Shown: in pieces, positions 52,261 through 61,451 of the stretch
Position numbering within the stretch: the first letter of the stretch is position 1
How the letters are laid out: every line of letters begins with the position of its first letter
From: Alphaproteobacteria bacterium
GTDB taxonomy: Bacteria; Pseudomonadota; Alphaproteobacteria; UBA8366
Assembly: GCA_009377445.1 (NCBI GenBank)
Contig: WHUA01000001.1
Location: 1,028,725-1,092,724, forward strand
Direction of reading: 5' to 3'
DNA: 64,000 nucleotides
Program-made: the position numbers and the translations under genes
The notes under the pieces: model-generated
Told to the model about the DNA's origin: nothing
Databases searched by the model: none
What the model saw: the letters and a program-made list of their open reading frames with translations, nothing else

Positions 52261-52950
52261 TTAGCGTTTTCTCCCTCCCCCCTTGCGGGGGAGGGTCGGG
52301 GTGGGGGGAGTTTCACGCGCGACATCGGCGCGGTACCCCCCACCTAAATCCTCCCCCGCAAGGGGGGAGGACTTTGTGAAATAGCTCCTGCACGCTTGCA
52401 AAATTTCTATCCGCGCCCGGCCGTAGCGCCTATCGTCCATCGCAGCGAAACCCTCCGGCGGCACGAACGCCTCGTCCCGGCTCAATTCCACGACGCAGAG
52501 CGCCCCTTCGGCGATCCAGCCGGCCTGCGTGAGGGCGGCCAGGGCGGCCGTTACGAGTCCCTCGCCGTAGGGCGGGTCGAGGAAGACGATGCCGCAGGGC
52601 TCCTGCGCACGCGGCGGGGCGAGGCAGTCTGCCCGCCGCACCGTCGCCGCGCCCGTGCCGCCGAGCGCCGCGAGGTTGCGCCCGACGGCCGCCAGCGCCG
52701 CCGGGCTGTCGTCGAGGAAGGTCGCGTGCGCCGCGCCGCGGCTCAGCGCCTCGATGCCGAGCGCGCCGCTGCCGGCGAAGACGTCGAGCACGCGGGCGCC
52801 GGGGATGGGCGAGCCTCCGCCCTGCGTGTGTTTTCCGTGTTCCAATATGTTGAAGACCGCCTCGCGTGCCCGGTCGCTGGTCGGGCGCACCGCCTTGCCT
52901 TCCGGCGCGTCGAGCCGCCGGCCGCGCCAGCTACCGCCGATTACGCGCAT
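52261..52950 (-). CDS. rsmD: 16S rRNA (guanine(966)-N2)-methyltransferase, with repeat-derived C-terminus
   Basis: Methylates G966 of 16S rRNA. 229 aa. SAM-binding DVFAGSGALGIEALSRGA and catalytic DPPYGEG are intact; the N-terminus MRVIGGSWRGRRL is standard. The family normally ends soon after RRYGRARIEIL. Here about 35 further residues (for example SPLAGEDLGGG and TPTLPRKGGG) are encoded by the palindromic repeat at 52273-52374, which also leads into the stop codon. Overlaps the pseudouridine synthase gene by 20 bp. Confidence 0.93.
   Translation of the reverse strand: MRVIGGSWRGRRLDAPEGKAVRPTSDRAREAVFNILEHGKHTQGGGSPIPGARVLDVFAGSGALGIEALSRGAAHATFLDDSPAALAAVGRNLAALGGTGAATVRRADCLAPPRAQEPCGIVFLDPPYGEGLVTAALAALTQAGWIAEGALCVVELSRDEAFVPPEGFAAMDDRRYGRARIEILQACRSYFTKSSPLAGEDLGGGYRADVARETPPTPTLPRKGGGRKR
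52273..52374. repeat. Palindromic intergenic repeat, family 1, copy 2 (inside rsmD 3' end)
   Basis: Same two hairpin arms as the copy at 1776-1903, with a shorter and unrelated centre. It lies within the reading frame of rsmD and encodes its C-terminal tail. Confidence 0.87.
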
Positions 52951-53713
52951 CGCGGCTTGCCTTCGCCTTATGGCGTACCTCGCTGCCGGTCTGGTCGTCG
53001 AGTACGCGTGCGGGCACCTCCTCGACCTGCCCCCGTTCGAGCGTGCCGAGCTGGAACGGGCCGTAGCTGGTGCGGATCAGACGGCTCACCGTCCAGCCGA
53101 GATGTTCGCAGACGCGCCGGATCTCGCGGTTCTTGCCTTCCCGTAATGCCATGGTAAGCCAAGAGTTACTGCCCCGTGTGGAATCGAGTGTGGCGACAAT
53201 GGGGCCGTAGCGTATGCTCTCGACCGTCAGGCCTTTCGCGAGCGCGGCCAGCGCGTCGTCCGTGACCGTGCCGTGTACGCGTACGCGATAGCGGCGGACC
53301 CAGCCGGTCGATGGATGCTCGAGCCGGCGCTTCAGCTCGCCGTCGTTGGTCAGCAGCAGCAGGCCCTCGGAGGTGAGGTCGAGCCGCCCCACCGCCAGCA
53401 CGCGCGGCATGTCCGGCGGCAGTTTCTCGAACACGGTCGGCCGCCCGCGTGTGTCCTGCGTGCTGGTCACCACGCCGTCCGGCTTGTGGTAGCGCCACAG
53501 GCGGGTCGCCTCGGCCGCCCGCATGGGCTTGCCGTCGACCGTGATCCGGGCGGCCGCCGCGACCGCGACCGCCGGGCTGGTCAGGACCTTGCCGTCGACC
53601 GCCACCCGCCCGGCTTCGATCCAGCGCTCCGCCTCGCGGCGCGAGCACAGCCCCGCCCGGGCGATGATCTTGGCGATACGCTGAGGCTTTTCGTCGGCGA
53701 TAGTGGCGCCCAT
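52931..53713 (-). CDS. 23S rRNA pseudouridine synthase, RluB/RsuA family
   Basis: 260 aa. N-terminal S4 RNA-binding domain (RIAKIIARAGLCSRREAERW), then the synthase domain with catalytic Asp in VGRLDLTSEGLLLLTNDG and the family block KNREIRRVCEHLGW. RluB, which modifies U2605, is the most likely member; RluE or RluF are alternatives. The ATG at 53713 (MGATIADEKPQR) follows GGAGG at 12-nt spacing. Confidence 0.9.
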   Translation of the reverse strand: MGATIADEKPQRIAKIIARAGLCSRREAERWIEAGRVAVDGKVLTSPAVAVAAAARITVDGKPMRAAEATRLWRYHKPDGVVTSTQDTRGRPTVFEKLPPDMPRVLAVGRLDLTSEGLLLLTNDGELKRRLEHPSTGWVRRYRVRVHGTVTDDALAALAKGLTVESIRYGPIVATLDSTRGSNSWLTMALREGKNREIRRVCEHLGWTVSRLIRTSYGPFQLGTLERGQVEEVPARVLDDQTGSEVRHKAKASRDARNRR

Positions 53714-53864
53714 GTCGGCAGTCGTCCTCCGGAATGGCCGGGAACTTAGGGGACGCGGGTGGGCAATGCAAACGATGCGGACGGCTTGACCGTGTTTGAT
53801 TTTGGCATCCCTCAATCGCCCGACTATTATTTTCTTAGGGGGCACGCGGCAGGAGGATTGAAAC

Positions 53865-54095
53865 ATGTCAGAAACCTGGGCCGAGACGCTGAAGGCCGTT
53901 ATCCGTCGTCCTATGGAAATGGACGAAATCTACGCCGAGGTTCGCCGGCGTCGAAAGTTGACGCCGCACCTCCTCGAAGCATGGCCGGGAAATAAACAGC
54001 TGCGCTACCAGCACTGGTGCCGCAGCGAGTTGGCAAAAATGGTCAAACGCGGCGAGATCCAACACACTGGTAGAGGCCAGTACGCTCCGAGCTGA
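53865..54095 (+). CDS. Small protein, probable winged-helix fold
   Basis: 76 aa, unknown function. AGGAGG 8 nt before the ATG supports expression. The sequence pattern (MDEIYAEVRRR, QHWCRSELAKMVKRGEI, HTGRGQYAPS) looks like a winged helix such as the N-terminal domain of Mrr-type restriction proteins, but no nuclease domain follows. Divergent from the pseudouridine synthase gene, with a repeat downstream. Confidence 0.65.
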   Translation: MSETWAETLKAVIRRPMEMDEIYAEVRRRRKLTPHLLEAWPGNKQLRYQHWCRSELAKMVKRGEIQHTGRGQYAPS

Positions 54096-54185
54096 CACAT
54101 ATCCCCACTGCTGTTCGGTTTAAGTTGCTTCCGAACTGAATGCCCACATCGGGACGCAAGCTGGTTGGCGTCGTTGTGGGCGATA

Positions 54186-54302
54186 CATGGATGCCACGGT
54201 CAAGCCGTGGCATGACGTAAATATATGATTCCAAATAAAGATCGTCACAACCCGGCTTGACCGGGTTGTCCATGGCGCGATCTGGCCGAGCGCTGGATGT
54301 TT
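54186..54302. repeat. REP/BIME-like repeat, family 2, copy D
   Basis: Left hairpin GCCACGGTCAAGCCGTGGC, AT-rich spacer, right hairpin CAACCCGGCTTGACCGGGTTG, then the CTGGATGTTT tail shared with copy B. Fills most of the 272-bp gap before tadA. Confidence 0.85.
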
Positions 54303-54367
54303 AACCCGACAGCAGTAACATCTCCCACACCTTGACGCCTTTCCCGTCCGGCGGCACGGTGCCGGGC

Positions 54368-54817
54368 ATGGCTCATTCCTTCATGGCGCTCGCATTGCGC
54401 GAGGCGGAGCACGCGGCGGCGCGGGGCGAGGTGCCGGTGGGCGCGGTGATCGTGGACCCGGCGGGCGGCGAGATCCTCGCCCGCGCGGGCAACCGGGTCG
54501 AGGCGCTGAACGATCCGACGGCGCACGCCGAGATACTGGCGATCCGCAAGGCGGCAGCGGCTTCCGGCGCGCCGCGGCTCGAAGGCTGCGATCTGTACGT
54601 TACGCTGGAGCCTTGCGCCATGTGCGCGGCGGCGATCTCCTTCGCGCGCATCCGCCGGCTCTACTTCGGCGCCTACGATCCCAAGGGCGGCGGCGTCGAG
54701 CACGGCGCCCGCTTCTTCCAGCAGCCGACCTGCCACCACGCGCCGGAGGTCTACGGCGGCCTCGAAGAGAGCCGGGCGGCGGCGCTGCTGCTGAAGTTCT
54801 TCCAGGAGCGGCGGTAG
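54368..54817 (+). CDS. tadA: tRNA-specific adenosine deaminase
   Basis: Converts the wobble adenosine of tRNA-Arg(ACG) to inosine. 149 aa. Zinc-deaminase motifs are HAEILAI (His and catalytic Glu) and PCAMCAAAI. The C-terminal YGGLEESRAAALLLKFFQERR is typical. ATG at 54368 chosen; a TTG at 54332 and an ATG at 54383 are in frame, and no start has a strong ribosome binding site. Confidence 0.93.
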   Translation: MAHSFMALALREAEHAAARGEVPVGAVIVDPAGGEILARAGNRVEALNDPTAHAEILAIRKAAAASGAPRLEGCDLYVTLEPCAMCAAAISFARIRRLYFGAYDPKGGGVEHGARFFQQPTCHHAPEVYGGLEESRAAALLLKFFQERR

Positions 54818-56098
54818 CTACTTCTCCCGCGCGATCGCGCGCCAGCCGATGTCGCGGCGGCAGAAGCCGCCGGGCCAGTCTATCTTGTCGATCGCGGCGT
54901 AGGCGCGCCGCTGCGCGTCCGCGACGCTGTCGCCGAGCGCCGTCACGCTGAGCACGCGGCCGCCGGTGGCGAGCAGCCGCCCGTCCGCGCCGCGGGCGGT
55001 GCCGGCGTGGAACACCTTGACGCGGCCGTCCGCTTCGGCGGCCTCGATGCCTCGGATTTCCGTGCCGTTCTGATAGGGTCCCGGATAGCCCTTGGACGCC
55101 ATGGCGACCGACAGCGCCACCTCGTCGTACCAGCGAAGGTCGAAGCTATCGAGGATGCCGTCGCAGGCGGCGACCAGCGCCGGCAGCAGGTCCGACCGAA
55201 GCCGCAGCAGCAGCACCTGGCATTCCGGATCGCCGAAGCGCACGTTGTATTCGATCAGCTTCGGCCCGGCCGCCGTGATCATCAGCCCGACGAACAGGAT
55301 GCCGATGAAGGGCCGTCCCTCCGCCTTCATCGCCGCAACCGTGCGGCGGACGAACTTTTCCTCGATCTCGGCGGCGAGCGCATCCGTCATCGCCGGGCAC
55401 GGGCTGTACGCGCCCATGCCGCCGGTGTTCGGCCCCTTGTCGCCGTCGAAAGCCGCCTTGTGGTCCTGCGCGGCGGCGAGCATCAGCGCCGCCTTTCCAT
55501 CGCAGAGCGCGAAGACGCTGATCTCCTCGCCCTCCAGGAACTCCTCGACGACGATCTCCGCGCCCGACTCGCCGAAGGCGCGGCCCGACAGCGCGTCCTC
55601 GGCGGCGGCGAGCGCCTCGTCAACGCTTCGCGCCACGGTCACGCCCTTGCCCGCGGCGAGGCCGTCCGCCTTGACGACGATCGGCGCGCCCTGTTCGCGG
55701 ATATAAGTCTTGGCGGCCTCCAGCTCGGCGAAGCGGCGGTAGGCCGCCGTGGGGATGTCGTATTTCGCGCAGAGGTCCTTGGCGAAGCCCTTCGATCCCT
55801 CCAGGGCGGCGGCAGCCTCGGTCGGGCCGAAGGCCTTGATTCCGGACTCCGTCATCCGGTCGACAAGGCCCGCGACGAGCGGCGCTTCCGGGCCGACGAC
55901 GACGAAGTCGATGCTCTTCTCTCGGGCGAAGGCGACGAGGCCGTCGAAGTCTTCCGCGCCGATGGTGACGCATTCGGCATCCGCCGCGATCCCGGCGTTC
56001 CCCGGCGCGCAGTAGAGCGCGTCGCAGAGCGGCGATGCGGCGATCGCCCAGCACAGCGCGTGCTCCCGCCCTCCGGAACCGACGACCAACACCTTCAT
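54818..56098 (-). CDS. purD: Phosphoribosylamine-glycine ligase
   Basis: Second step of purine synthesis. 426 aa with an ATP-grasp fold. N-terminal [14 protein letters not shown]-binding [14 protein letters not shown], and the C-terminal [14 protein letters not shown] are conserved. The ATG at 56098 gives [10 protein letters not shown]; a GTG six bases upstream is also in frame. Convergent with tadA with no gap, divergent from xseA. Confidence 0.96.
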   Translation of the reverse strand: MKVLVVGSGGREHALCWAIAASPLCDALYCAPGNAGIAADAECVTIGAEDFDGLVAFAREKSIDFVVVGPEAPLVAGLVDRMTESGIKAFGPTEAAAALEGSKGFAKDLCAKYDIPTAAYRRFAELEAAKTYIREQGAPIVVKADGLAAGKGVTVARSVDEALAAAEDALSGRAFGESGAEIVVEEFLEGEEISVFALCDGKAALMLAAAQDHKAAFDGDKGPNTGGMGAYSPCPAMTDALAAEIEEKFVRRTVAAMKAEGRPFIGILFVGLMITAAGPKLIEYNVRFGDPECQVLLLRLRSDLLPALVAACDGILDSFDLRWYDEVALSVAMASKGYPGPYQNGTEIRGIEAAEADGRVKVFHAGTARGADGRLLATGGRVLSVTALGDSVADAQRRAYAAIDKIDWPGGFCRRDIGWRAIAREK

Positions 56099-56169
56099 CC
56101 GCACCCCGCGACGTTTGGTTCGAGTTTTGGCTTAGCTTTTTGACATGTTTAGCATAGGGTACGCAGCCG

Positions 56170-57672
56170 ATGAGCGATATTTCATCCGCAGCCGCCGGCA
56201 ACCTTCCCGAATACTCGGTCTCCGAGCTGTCGCAGGCGCTCAAGCGCACGGTGGAGGAAACCTATTCCTACGTCCGCGTGCGGGGCGAGATCTCGGGCTT
56301 CAAGCGCGCCGCCTCCGGGCACCTCTACCTCGCGCTCAAGGACGAGTCGGCGGTGCTGGACGCGGTGTGCTGGCGCGGCACGGCGGGTCGGCTCGGGATC
56401 GCGCCGGAAGACGGGCTCGAGGTCATCTGCACCGGCAAGCTCACAACCTATCCCGGCCGCTCCAAATACCAGATCGTCATCGAGGCGATGGAGCTGGCGG
56501 GTGAAGGCGCGCTGCTCAAGCTCTTGGAGGAGCGGCGGAAGAAACTCACCGCCGAAGGCCTGTTCGACGCCGCGCGAAAGCGTCCGCTGCCCTTCCTGCC
56601 GGATGTGATCGGCGTCGTCACTTCGCCGACCGGCGCGGTGATCCGCGACATCCTGCACCGCCTGGAAGACCGCTTCCCGCGCCACGTCCTGCTCTGGCCC
56701 GTGCTGGTGCAGGGCGAGAACGCGGCGCGCCAGGTCGCCGCCGCGATCGAAGGCTTCAATCGGCTGACGCCGGGCGGCCGGGTGCCACGGCCCGACGTGC
56801 TGATCGTCGCGCGGGGCGGCGGCAGCCTGGAGGACCTCTGGGCCTTCAACGAGGAGATCGTCGTGCGCGCGGCGGCGGCGTCCGAGATCCCGCTGATCTC
56901 CGCCGTCGGCCACGAGACCGACACGACGCTGATCGACTTCGCGTCGGACCGGCGCGCGCCGACGCCGACCGCGGCGGCCGAGATGGCGGTGCCCGTGCGC
57001 GCCGATCTGCAGGTCATGGTGCTGGACAACGCGCGGCGGCTGGTCGCCTGCATGCAGCGAGGGATGGACGACCGCCGCGTTCGCCTCGAAGGCTTCGCGC
57101 GCGGGCTGCCCGATCTCGACAGCCTGATCGGCAACCGGACGCAGCAGCTCGACACGGCGGGCGAGCGCCTGGCGAACGCGGCGCGCGGCCTGCTGCGCGA
57201 ACGGCGGCAGCGGGTGCAGCACTGGGCGGCGCAGATCAAGGCGCCGAAGCAGATCGTCAACGAGTCGGAGAACAAGCTGAAGCGCGAAGCGCAGGCCCTC
57301 AAAGGCGCGGGACTCCGATTCCTCAAGGGTAAGAAGGATCGGCTCGAAGCCTTCGCCGACCGCCTGACGCCGGGCCTGATCGCACGCCCGATGCGCGACG
57401 CGCGGCAGCGGCTAACCGCGTGCGGCGATATGCTGGAGAGCCTGTCCTATCACCGCGTGCTCGAGCGCGGCTACGCCGTGGTGCGCGACGCCGGCGGCAA
57501 GGCGGTTGCGGTGTCGGCTTCCCTCTCGACGGGCGATGCGGTGTCGATCGAGTTCGCCGACGGCGCGGTCGGCGCGCAGGTCACCGGCGCCGGGCCCGAA
57601 CGGAAGTCGGCCGAAGCGAAAGACAAGCCGAAGCCGGCGCGGCCGGACCGGCGGCAGGGGCGCCTGCTTTGA
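56170..57672 (+). CDS. xseA: Exodeoxyribonuclease VII large subunit
   Basis: Single-strand DNA exonuclease with XseB. 500 aa. N-terminal OB fold ([24 protein letters not shown], split: residues 36-59), then the catalytic domain with [32 protein letters not shown] and [16 protein letters not shown], then a coiled-coil region. A basic tail ends the protein. xseB is not in the window. The stop overlaps the next TTG start. Confidence 0.95.
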   Translation: MSDISSAAAGNLPEYSVSELSQALKRTVEETYSYVRVRGEISGFKRAASGHLYLALKDESAVLDAVCWRGTAGRLGIAPEDGLEVICTGKLTTYPGRSKYQIVIEAMELAGEGALLKLLEERRKKLTAEGLFDAARKRPLPFLPDVIGVVTSPTGAVIRDILHRLEDRFPRHVLLWPVLVQGENAARQVAAAIEGFNRLTPGGRVPRPDVLIVARGGGSLEDLWAFNEEIVVRAAAASEIPLISAVGHETDTTLIDFASDRRAPTPTAAAEMAVPVRADLQVMVLDNARRLVACMQRGMDDRRVRLEGFARGLPDLDSLIGNRTQQLDTAGERLANAARGLLRERRQRVQHWAAQIKAPKQIVNESENKLKREAQALKGAGLRFLKGKKDRLEAFADRLTPGLIARPMRDARQRLTACGDMLESLSYHRVLERGYAVVRDAGGKAVAVSASLSTGDAVSIEFADGAVGAQVTGAGPERKSAEAKDKPKPARPDRRQGRLL

Positions 57673-58496
57673 GTCGCGCGTTGCTGTCCTTGGCGGCGTT
57701 CGCCGCGATGCTCTGGGCCGTCTCCGCCGAAGCCGGATCGCTCACCCTCGACGGCAAGCGGGTGCAGGGCGGACTCATGATTGGCCGGACCGAGCCGGGG
57801 ACCGTGGTGATGTTCGACGGCCGCACCGTCCGCGTCTCTCCCGCGGGCGACTTCGTCATCGGCTTCACGCGCGATGCCGGGCCGACTGCGGTGCTCGAGC
57901 TGCGTTACGCCGACGGCAGCCGGCGCGAGGAAGCGCTGTCGGTCGAGCCGCGCAAATACGACATTCAGCGCATTGACGGCCTGCCGCCCAAGATGGTGAC
58001 GCCGCCGCCCGAGGTGCAGGCGCGGATCAAGCGCGAGAACCGGCTCATCAAGGCGGCGCGCGACCGCGACACGGCGGCTGAGTATTTCCTGAAAGGCTGG
58101 ATCTGGCCGGCGAAGGGACGCATCAGCGGCGTCTACGGCAGCCAGCGCATCCTCAACGGCGAGTCGCGCCAGCCGCATTACGGCGTCGACATCGCCGCGC
58201 CTGTCGGCACGCAGGTCGTGTCGCCTTCCGACGGCGTCGTGACGCTGGTGCAGAAGGATCTCTACTACACCGGCGGCACCATCATCATCGATCACGGCCA
58301 CGGCCTCAGCTCGGCCTTCCTGCACATGCAGGACGTCGTGGTGAAGAAGGGCCAGAAGGTGCGGCAGGGCGACAGGATCGGCACCATCGGCAAGACAGGC
58401 CGCGCCTCGGGCCCGCATCTCGACTGGCGCATGAACCTGTTCGATGCGCGCATCGATCCGGCCCTGCTCGTGCCGCCGATGTCGCCGGATCAGTAG
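57669..58496 (+). CDS. M23-family metallopeptidase
   Basis: 275 aa secreted peptidase of the LytM type, expected to act on peptidoglycan cross-links. N-terminal signal [20 protein letters not shown], a beta-rich middle part, then the LytM domain with [12 protein letters not shown] (His and Asp zinc ligands), HGHGLSS and SGPHLDW. The TTG at 57669 overlaps the xseA stop (TTGA); an ATG at 57709 would be out of place in the signal. Ends convergent with lpxK, 7-bp overlap. Confidence 0.88.
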   Translation: MSRALLSLAAFAAMLWAVSAEAGSLTLDGKRVQGGLMIGRTEPGTVVMFDGRTVRVSPAGDFVIGFTRDAGPTAVLELRYADGSRREEALSVEPRKYDIQRIDGLPPKMVTPPPEVQARIKRENRLIKAARDRDTAAEYFLKGWIWPAKGRISGVYGSQRILNGESRQPHYGVDIAAPVGTQVVSPSDGVVTLVQKDLYYTGGTIIIDHGHGLSSAFLHMQDVVVKKGQKVRQGDRIGTIGKTGRASGPHLDWRMNLFDARIDPALLVPPMSPDQ

Positions 58497-59452
58497 AAGC
58501 GCGCCAGCAGGCCGTCGAGCGCCGCTTCGTCGCGCCAGCGGACCGCGACGGGCAGGGTTTCGATCCCGCTCCTGAGCGCTGCCGGCAGGCGCACCGCGTC
58601 CTTCTCCGTCGTTACCGGAACTGCACCGGCGCGCCGCGCTTCGGCGATCAGCGCGGCGATCTCCCGCTCGCCGTAGGGATGGTGATCGGGGAAGGCCCGC
58701 TGCCCCGCGATCCGGCAGCCCATCGCCTCCAAGGTGGCGAAGAATTTTTCCGGCCGGGCGATTCCCGCGAAGGCGAGCACCCGGCGACCGGCCAGCGATG
58801 CGGGCGCGATCGGCTGCAGCGATGCGCGCAAAACCGGCAGCGACGCCGGCAGCATCGCCGCGACGCCGCATTCGTCCGGCTCCATCAGCACCACCGCGTC
58901 CGCCCGTGCCAGCCCGGCGGCGAGCGGCTCGCGCAGAGGGCCCGCCGGCATGACGCGGCCATTGCCGACGCCATAGCCGCCATCGACGACGAGCAGCGAC
59001 AGGTCCTTCCTCAGACGGTGGTTCTGGAAGCCGTCGTCCATGACGACGACCCCGGCCCCGGCCCGCACCGCAGCCTCGGCGCCGGCAACCCGGTCGCGGG
59101 CGATCCATACGGGGGCCGTCCGGGCCAGCAGCAGCGGCTCGTCGCCCACATCTGCAGCAGTATGGCGGGCGGGATCGACACGGAGCGGCCCTCGCTCGCG
59201 CCCGCCATAGCCTCGGCTCAGGAAGTGCGGCGCCTTGCCGTGCGCCAGCAGGCGCTCCGCCAGCGCGGCGGCGACCGGCGTCTTGCCCGCGCCGCCCGCG
59301 ACCAGGTTTCCGACGCAGATGACGGGCGCCGCAACGGACCGCGCTGCGGCGATGCGGCGGCGAATCCAGCCGCCGGCGGCGAAACAGCGCGCGGCGGGCG
59401 AGAGCAGCGCCGGCAGCAGGCCGTCCTTCCGCCAGAAGCCGGGCGCCATCAT
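58490..59452 (-). CDS. lpxK: Tetraacyldisaccharide 4'-kinase
   Basis: Adds the 4'-phosphate of lipid A at the inner-membrane surface. 320 aa. P-loop GNLVAGGAGKTP, Walker B-like VVMDDGFQNH, and FPDHHPYGEREI near the C-terminus. ATG overlaps the waaA stop as ATGA; longer in-frame starts lie inside waaA. Part of the minus-strand operon running from the ABC transporter gene. Confidence 0.95.
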   Translation of the reverse strand: MMAPGFWRKDGLLPALLSPAARCFAAGGWIRRRIAAARSVAAPVICVGNLVAGGAGKTPVAAALAERLLAHGKAPHFLSRGYGGRERGPLRVDPARHTAADVGDEPLLLARTAPVWIARDRVAGAEAAVRAGAGVVVMDDGFQNHRLRKDLSLLVVDGGYGVGNGRVMPAGPLREPLAAGLARADAVVLMEPDECGVAAMLPASLPVLRASLQPIAPASLAGRRVLAFAGIARPEKFFATLEAMGCRIAGQRAFPDHHPYGEREIAALIAEARRAGAVPVTTEKDAVRLPAALRSGIETLPVAVRWRDEAALDGLLARFY

Positions 59453-60735
59453 GGCGCGTACCGGCGCGACAGCTTGTCGAGGTGGGGACGAAGCCGCTCG
59501 ACGATGCGGTCGACGACATCGCGGTTCGCCTCCGCCACCGCCCTGGCCGCGCGGGCGAGGGCGATGCGCGCGCCGTCGTCGGCCAGCAATCGCGCGACCG
59601 CAGCCTCCAAAGCTGCTTCGCCGGCGCAGGCGACGGCCGCCTCGGCATCGATAAGCTCGTCGGCGACCGCCTGGAAGTTCGCCATGTCGGGACCGAAAAG
59701 AGTCGCGCAATCGAGCTGCGCGGCTTCCAGCGGATTGTGGCCGCCGTGATTGCCGAAGCTGTTGCCGATCACGGCAAGACCGGCGAGGCGGTAGAACAAT
59801 CCCAGCTCGCCCATCGTGTCGGCGAGATAGATGTCGTCGGCTTTCTCCACCCGCTCCTGCAGCGAACGCCTTTTGACGGTGAGGCCGTCTGCGGCCAGGT
59901 CCCGGGCGATTTCCGCCGCGCGGACAGGATGGCGCGGCACGATGACCGTCAGCAGCGCCGGATGCGAAGGACGGAGACGGCGGTGCAGCGCGCCGGCGAT
60001 CCGTTCTTCGCCTTCATGCGTGCTGGCGAACAGCAGCACCGTTCGGTCCCGCATGACCGGCTCCAGCGCCCCCAGCTCCGCTGCCGAAGCCGGAAGCGGC
60101 GCGGCGGAGAATTTGAGGTTGCCGGGGCAGGCGACGTTCGGTGCGCCGAGCTTGCGCAGCCTGTCCGCCTGCGCCTCGCTCTGGGCGAGGCAGAAATCGA
60201 AGCAGCCGAGCAGCGACGCGGCGACCCCCGGCAGCCGGCTCCATTTCGCGAAGGAGCGGGCGGACATCCGCGCGTTGACGAGGACGGCGGGAATCCCGCG
60301 CCGCCGCAGCCCGGTCAGCATGTTGGGCCACAACTCGGACTCCATCCACAGCGCCAGGTCCGGCCGCCAATGGTCGAGGAATGGATCGACCCAGCCCGGC
60401 ACGTCGAGCGGCACGAAATGATGAAAGCTGCGGTCGGGAAGCCGGGTGGCGAGAAGCCGCGCCGATGTCACTGTGCCGGTTGTGACGAGAATGCTCAGCT
60501 CGGCGTTCGCCGCCAGCAGCTTCGCGATCAGCGCCAGCGCCGACTGCGACTCGCCGACGCTGGCGGCGTGCAGCCAGATCAGCGGTCCTTGCGGGCGCGG
60601 GAGGGAGGCGACGCCGCGGCGCTCGGCGACGCGCGCCGGGTCTTCCTTGCCGGCGGCGGTGCGGCGGCGAATCAACCGATTGAGGTAGGGCTGCGCCAGC
60701 CGCGTCGCAGCGCGATAGAGCGCGAGCGCCGTCAT
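59449..60735 (-). CDS. waaA: 3-deoxy-D-manno-octulosonic acid (Kdo) transferase
   Basis: Adds Kdo to lipid IVA. 428 aa GT-B glycosyltransferase with an N-terminal membrane anchor. Conserved HAASVGESQSA, LWMESELWPNML and FGNHGGHNPLEAAQL. The ATG at 60735 overlaps the acyltransferase stop as ATGA. Operon order ABC-acyltransferase-waaA-lpxK matches related alphaproteobacteria. Confidence 0.95.
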   Translation of the reverse strand: MTALALYRAATRLAQPYLNRLIRRRTAAGKEDPARVAERRGVASLPRPQGPLIWLHAASVGESQSALALIAKLLAANAELSILVTTGTVTSARLLATRLPDRSFHHFVPLDVPGWVDPFLDHWRPDLALWMESELWPNMLTGLRRRGIPAVLVNARMSARSFAKWSRLPGVAASLLGCFDFCLAQSEAQADRLRKLGAPNVACPGNLKFSAAPLPASAAELGALEPVMRDRTVLLFASTHEGEERIAGALHRRLRPSHPALLTVIVPRHPVRAAEIARDLAADGLTVKRRSLQERVEKADDIYLADTMGELGLFYRLAGLAVIGNSFGNHGGHNPLEAAQLDCATLFGPDMANFQAVADELIDAEAAVACAGEAALEAAVARLLADDGARIALARAARAVAEANRDVVDRIVERLRPHLDKLSRRYAP

Positions 60736-61448
60736 CGCGCAGTGGCCGGAAGCGAAGGCGCGGGCTCGATCTGCGGCTGGCCCAGCGCCGCGTCCGCGCG
60801 ATTGGTGAGCTCGTTCAGCCGGTCTTCGAGCGTGCGCCGCGCGGCCTCGACGGCGGCGTCGTCCGCCTCCCTCGGGATCGTCATCGGCGCTCCCCACAGG
60901 AACAGGCCCCGGCCGAAGGGCAGCGGCAGGATGAACCGGTCCCAGGTTTCGAAAACATGGCGCGGCCGCGCCGAATAGGCGAGCGGAAATATCGGCGCGC
61001 CGCTGAGGCGCGCGAGCTGGACGATGCCGGGGCTGACGCGCATGCGCGGGCCGCGCGGGCCGTCCGGCGTGATGCCCACGGCGCCACCCTTCTGCATCAG
61101 GCGGTGCAGCTTGCGCAGCGCGTCCGTCCCGCCGCGCCGCGTCGATCCGGTAATCGTCTGCGCCCTGAAATGCGCGAGCGTGCGCGCGATGAGCTGGCCG
61201 TCGCGGTGCGCCGACACCAGGACATGCGACTTGGCGCTATGCCGCCAGCCGAAGGGCGTCATCAGCAGCCGGCCATGCCACGTGGCGATGATCAGCGGCC
61301 TGCCTTGCTCGAATATCCGGGTGGCTTCGCCTTCGCCTTCGATGCGCCAGCGGCCGGTGAGCCAGACGAGCCGGATGTACTGCGCCGCGGCCCAGCACAG
61401 GATGGCTTGCACCGCGCCCAGGGTTGCCGTTCGCCGAAACAGCCGCAA
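60732..61448 (-). CDS. Lysophospholipid acyltransferase-like protein (DUF374)
   Basis: 238 aa, membrane-associated. N-terminal DUF374 pattern with IIATWHGRLLM (catalytic His region) and GGAVGITPDGPRGPRM. Related to LPLAT enzymes and probably acylates a lipid A or phospholipid intermediate, but the exact donor is unknown. Apparent TTG start at 61448, 3 bp after the ABC gene stop; no clear ribosome binding site, so translation may depend on coupling. Confidence 0.83.
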   Translation of the reverse strand: MRLFRRTATLGAVQAILCWAAAQYIRLVWLTGRWRIEGEGEATRIFEQGRPLIIATWHGRLLMTPFGWRHSAKSHVLVSAHRDGQLIARTLAHFRAQTITGSTRRGGTDALRKLHRLMQKGGAVGITPDGPRGPRMRVSPGIVQLARLSGAPIFPLAYSARPRHVFETWDRFILPLPFGRGLFLWGAPMTIPREADDAAVEAARRTLEDRLNELTNRADAALGQPQIEPAPSLPATAR

Positions 61449-61451
61449 CGG

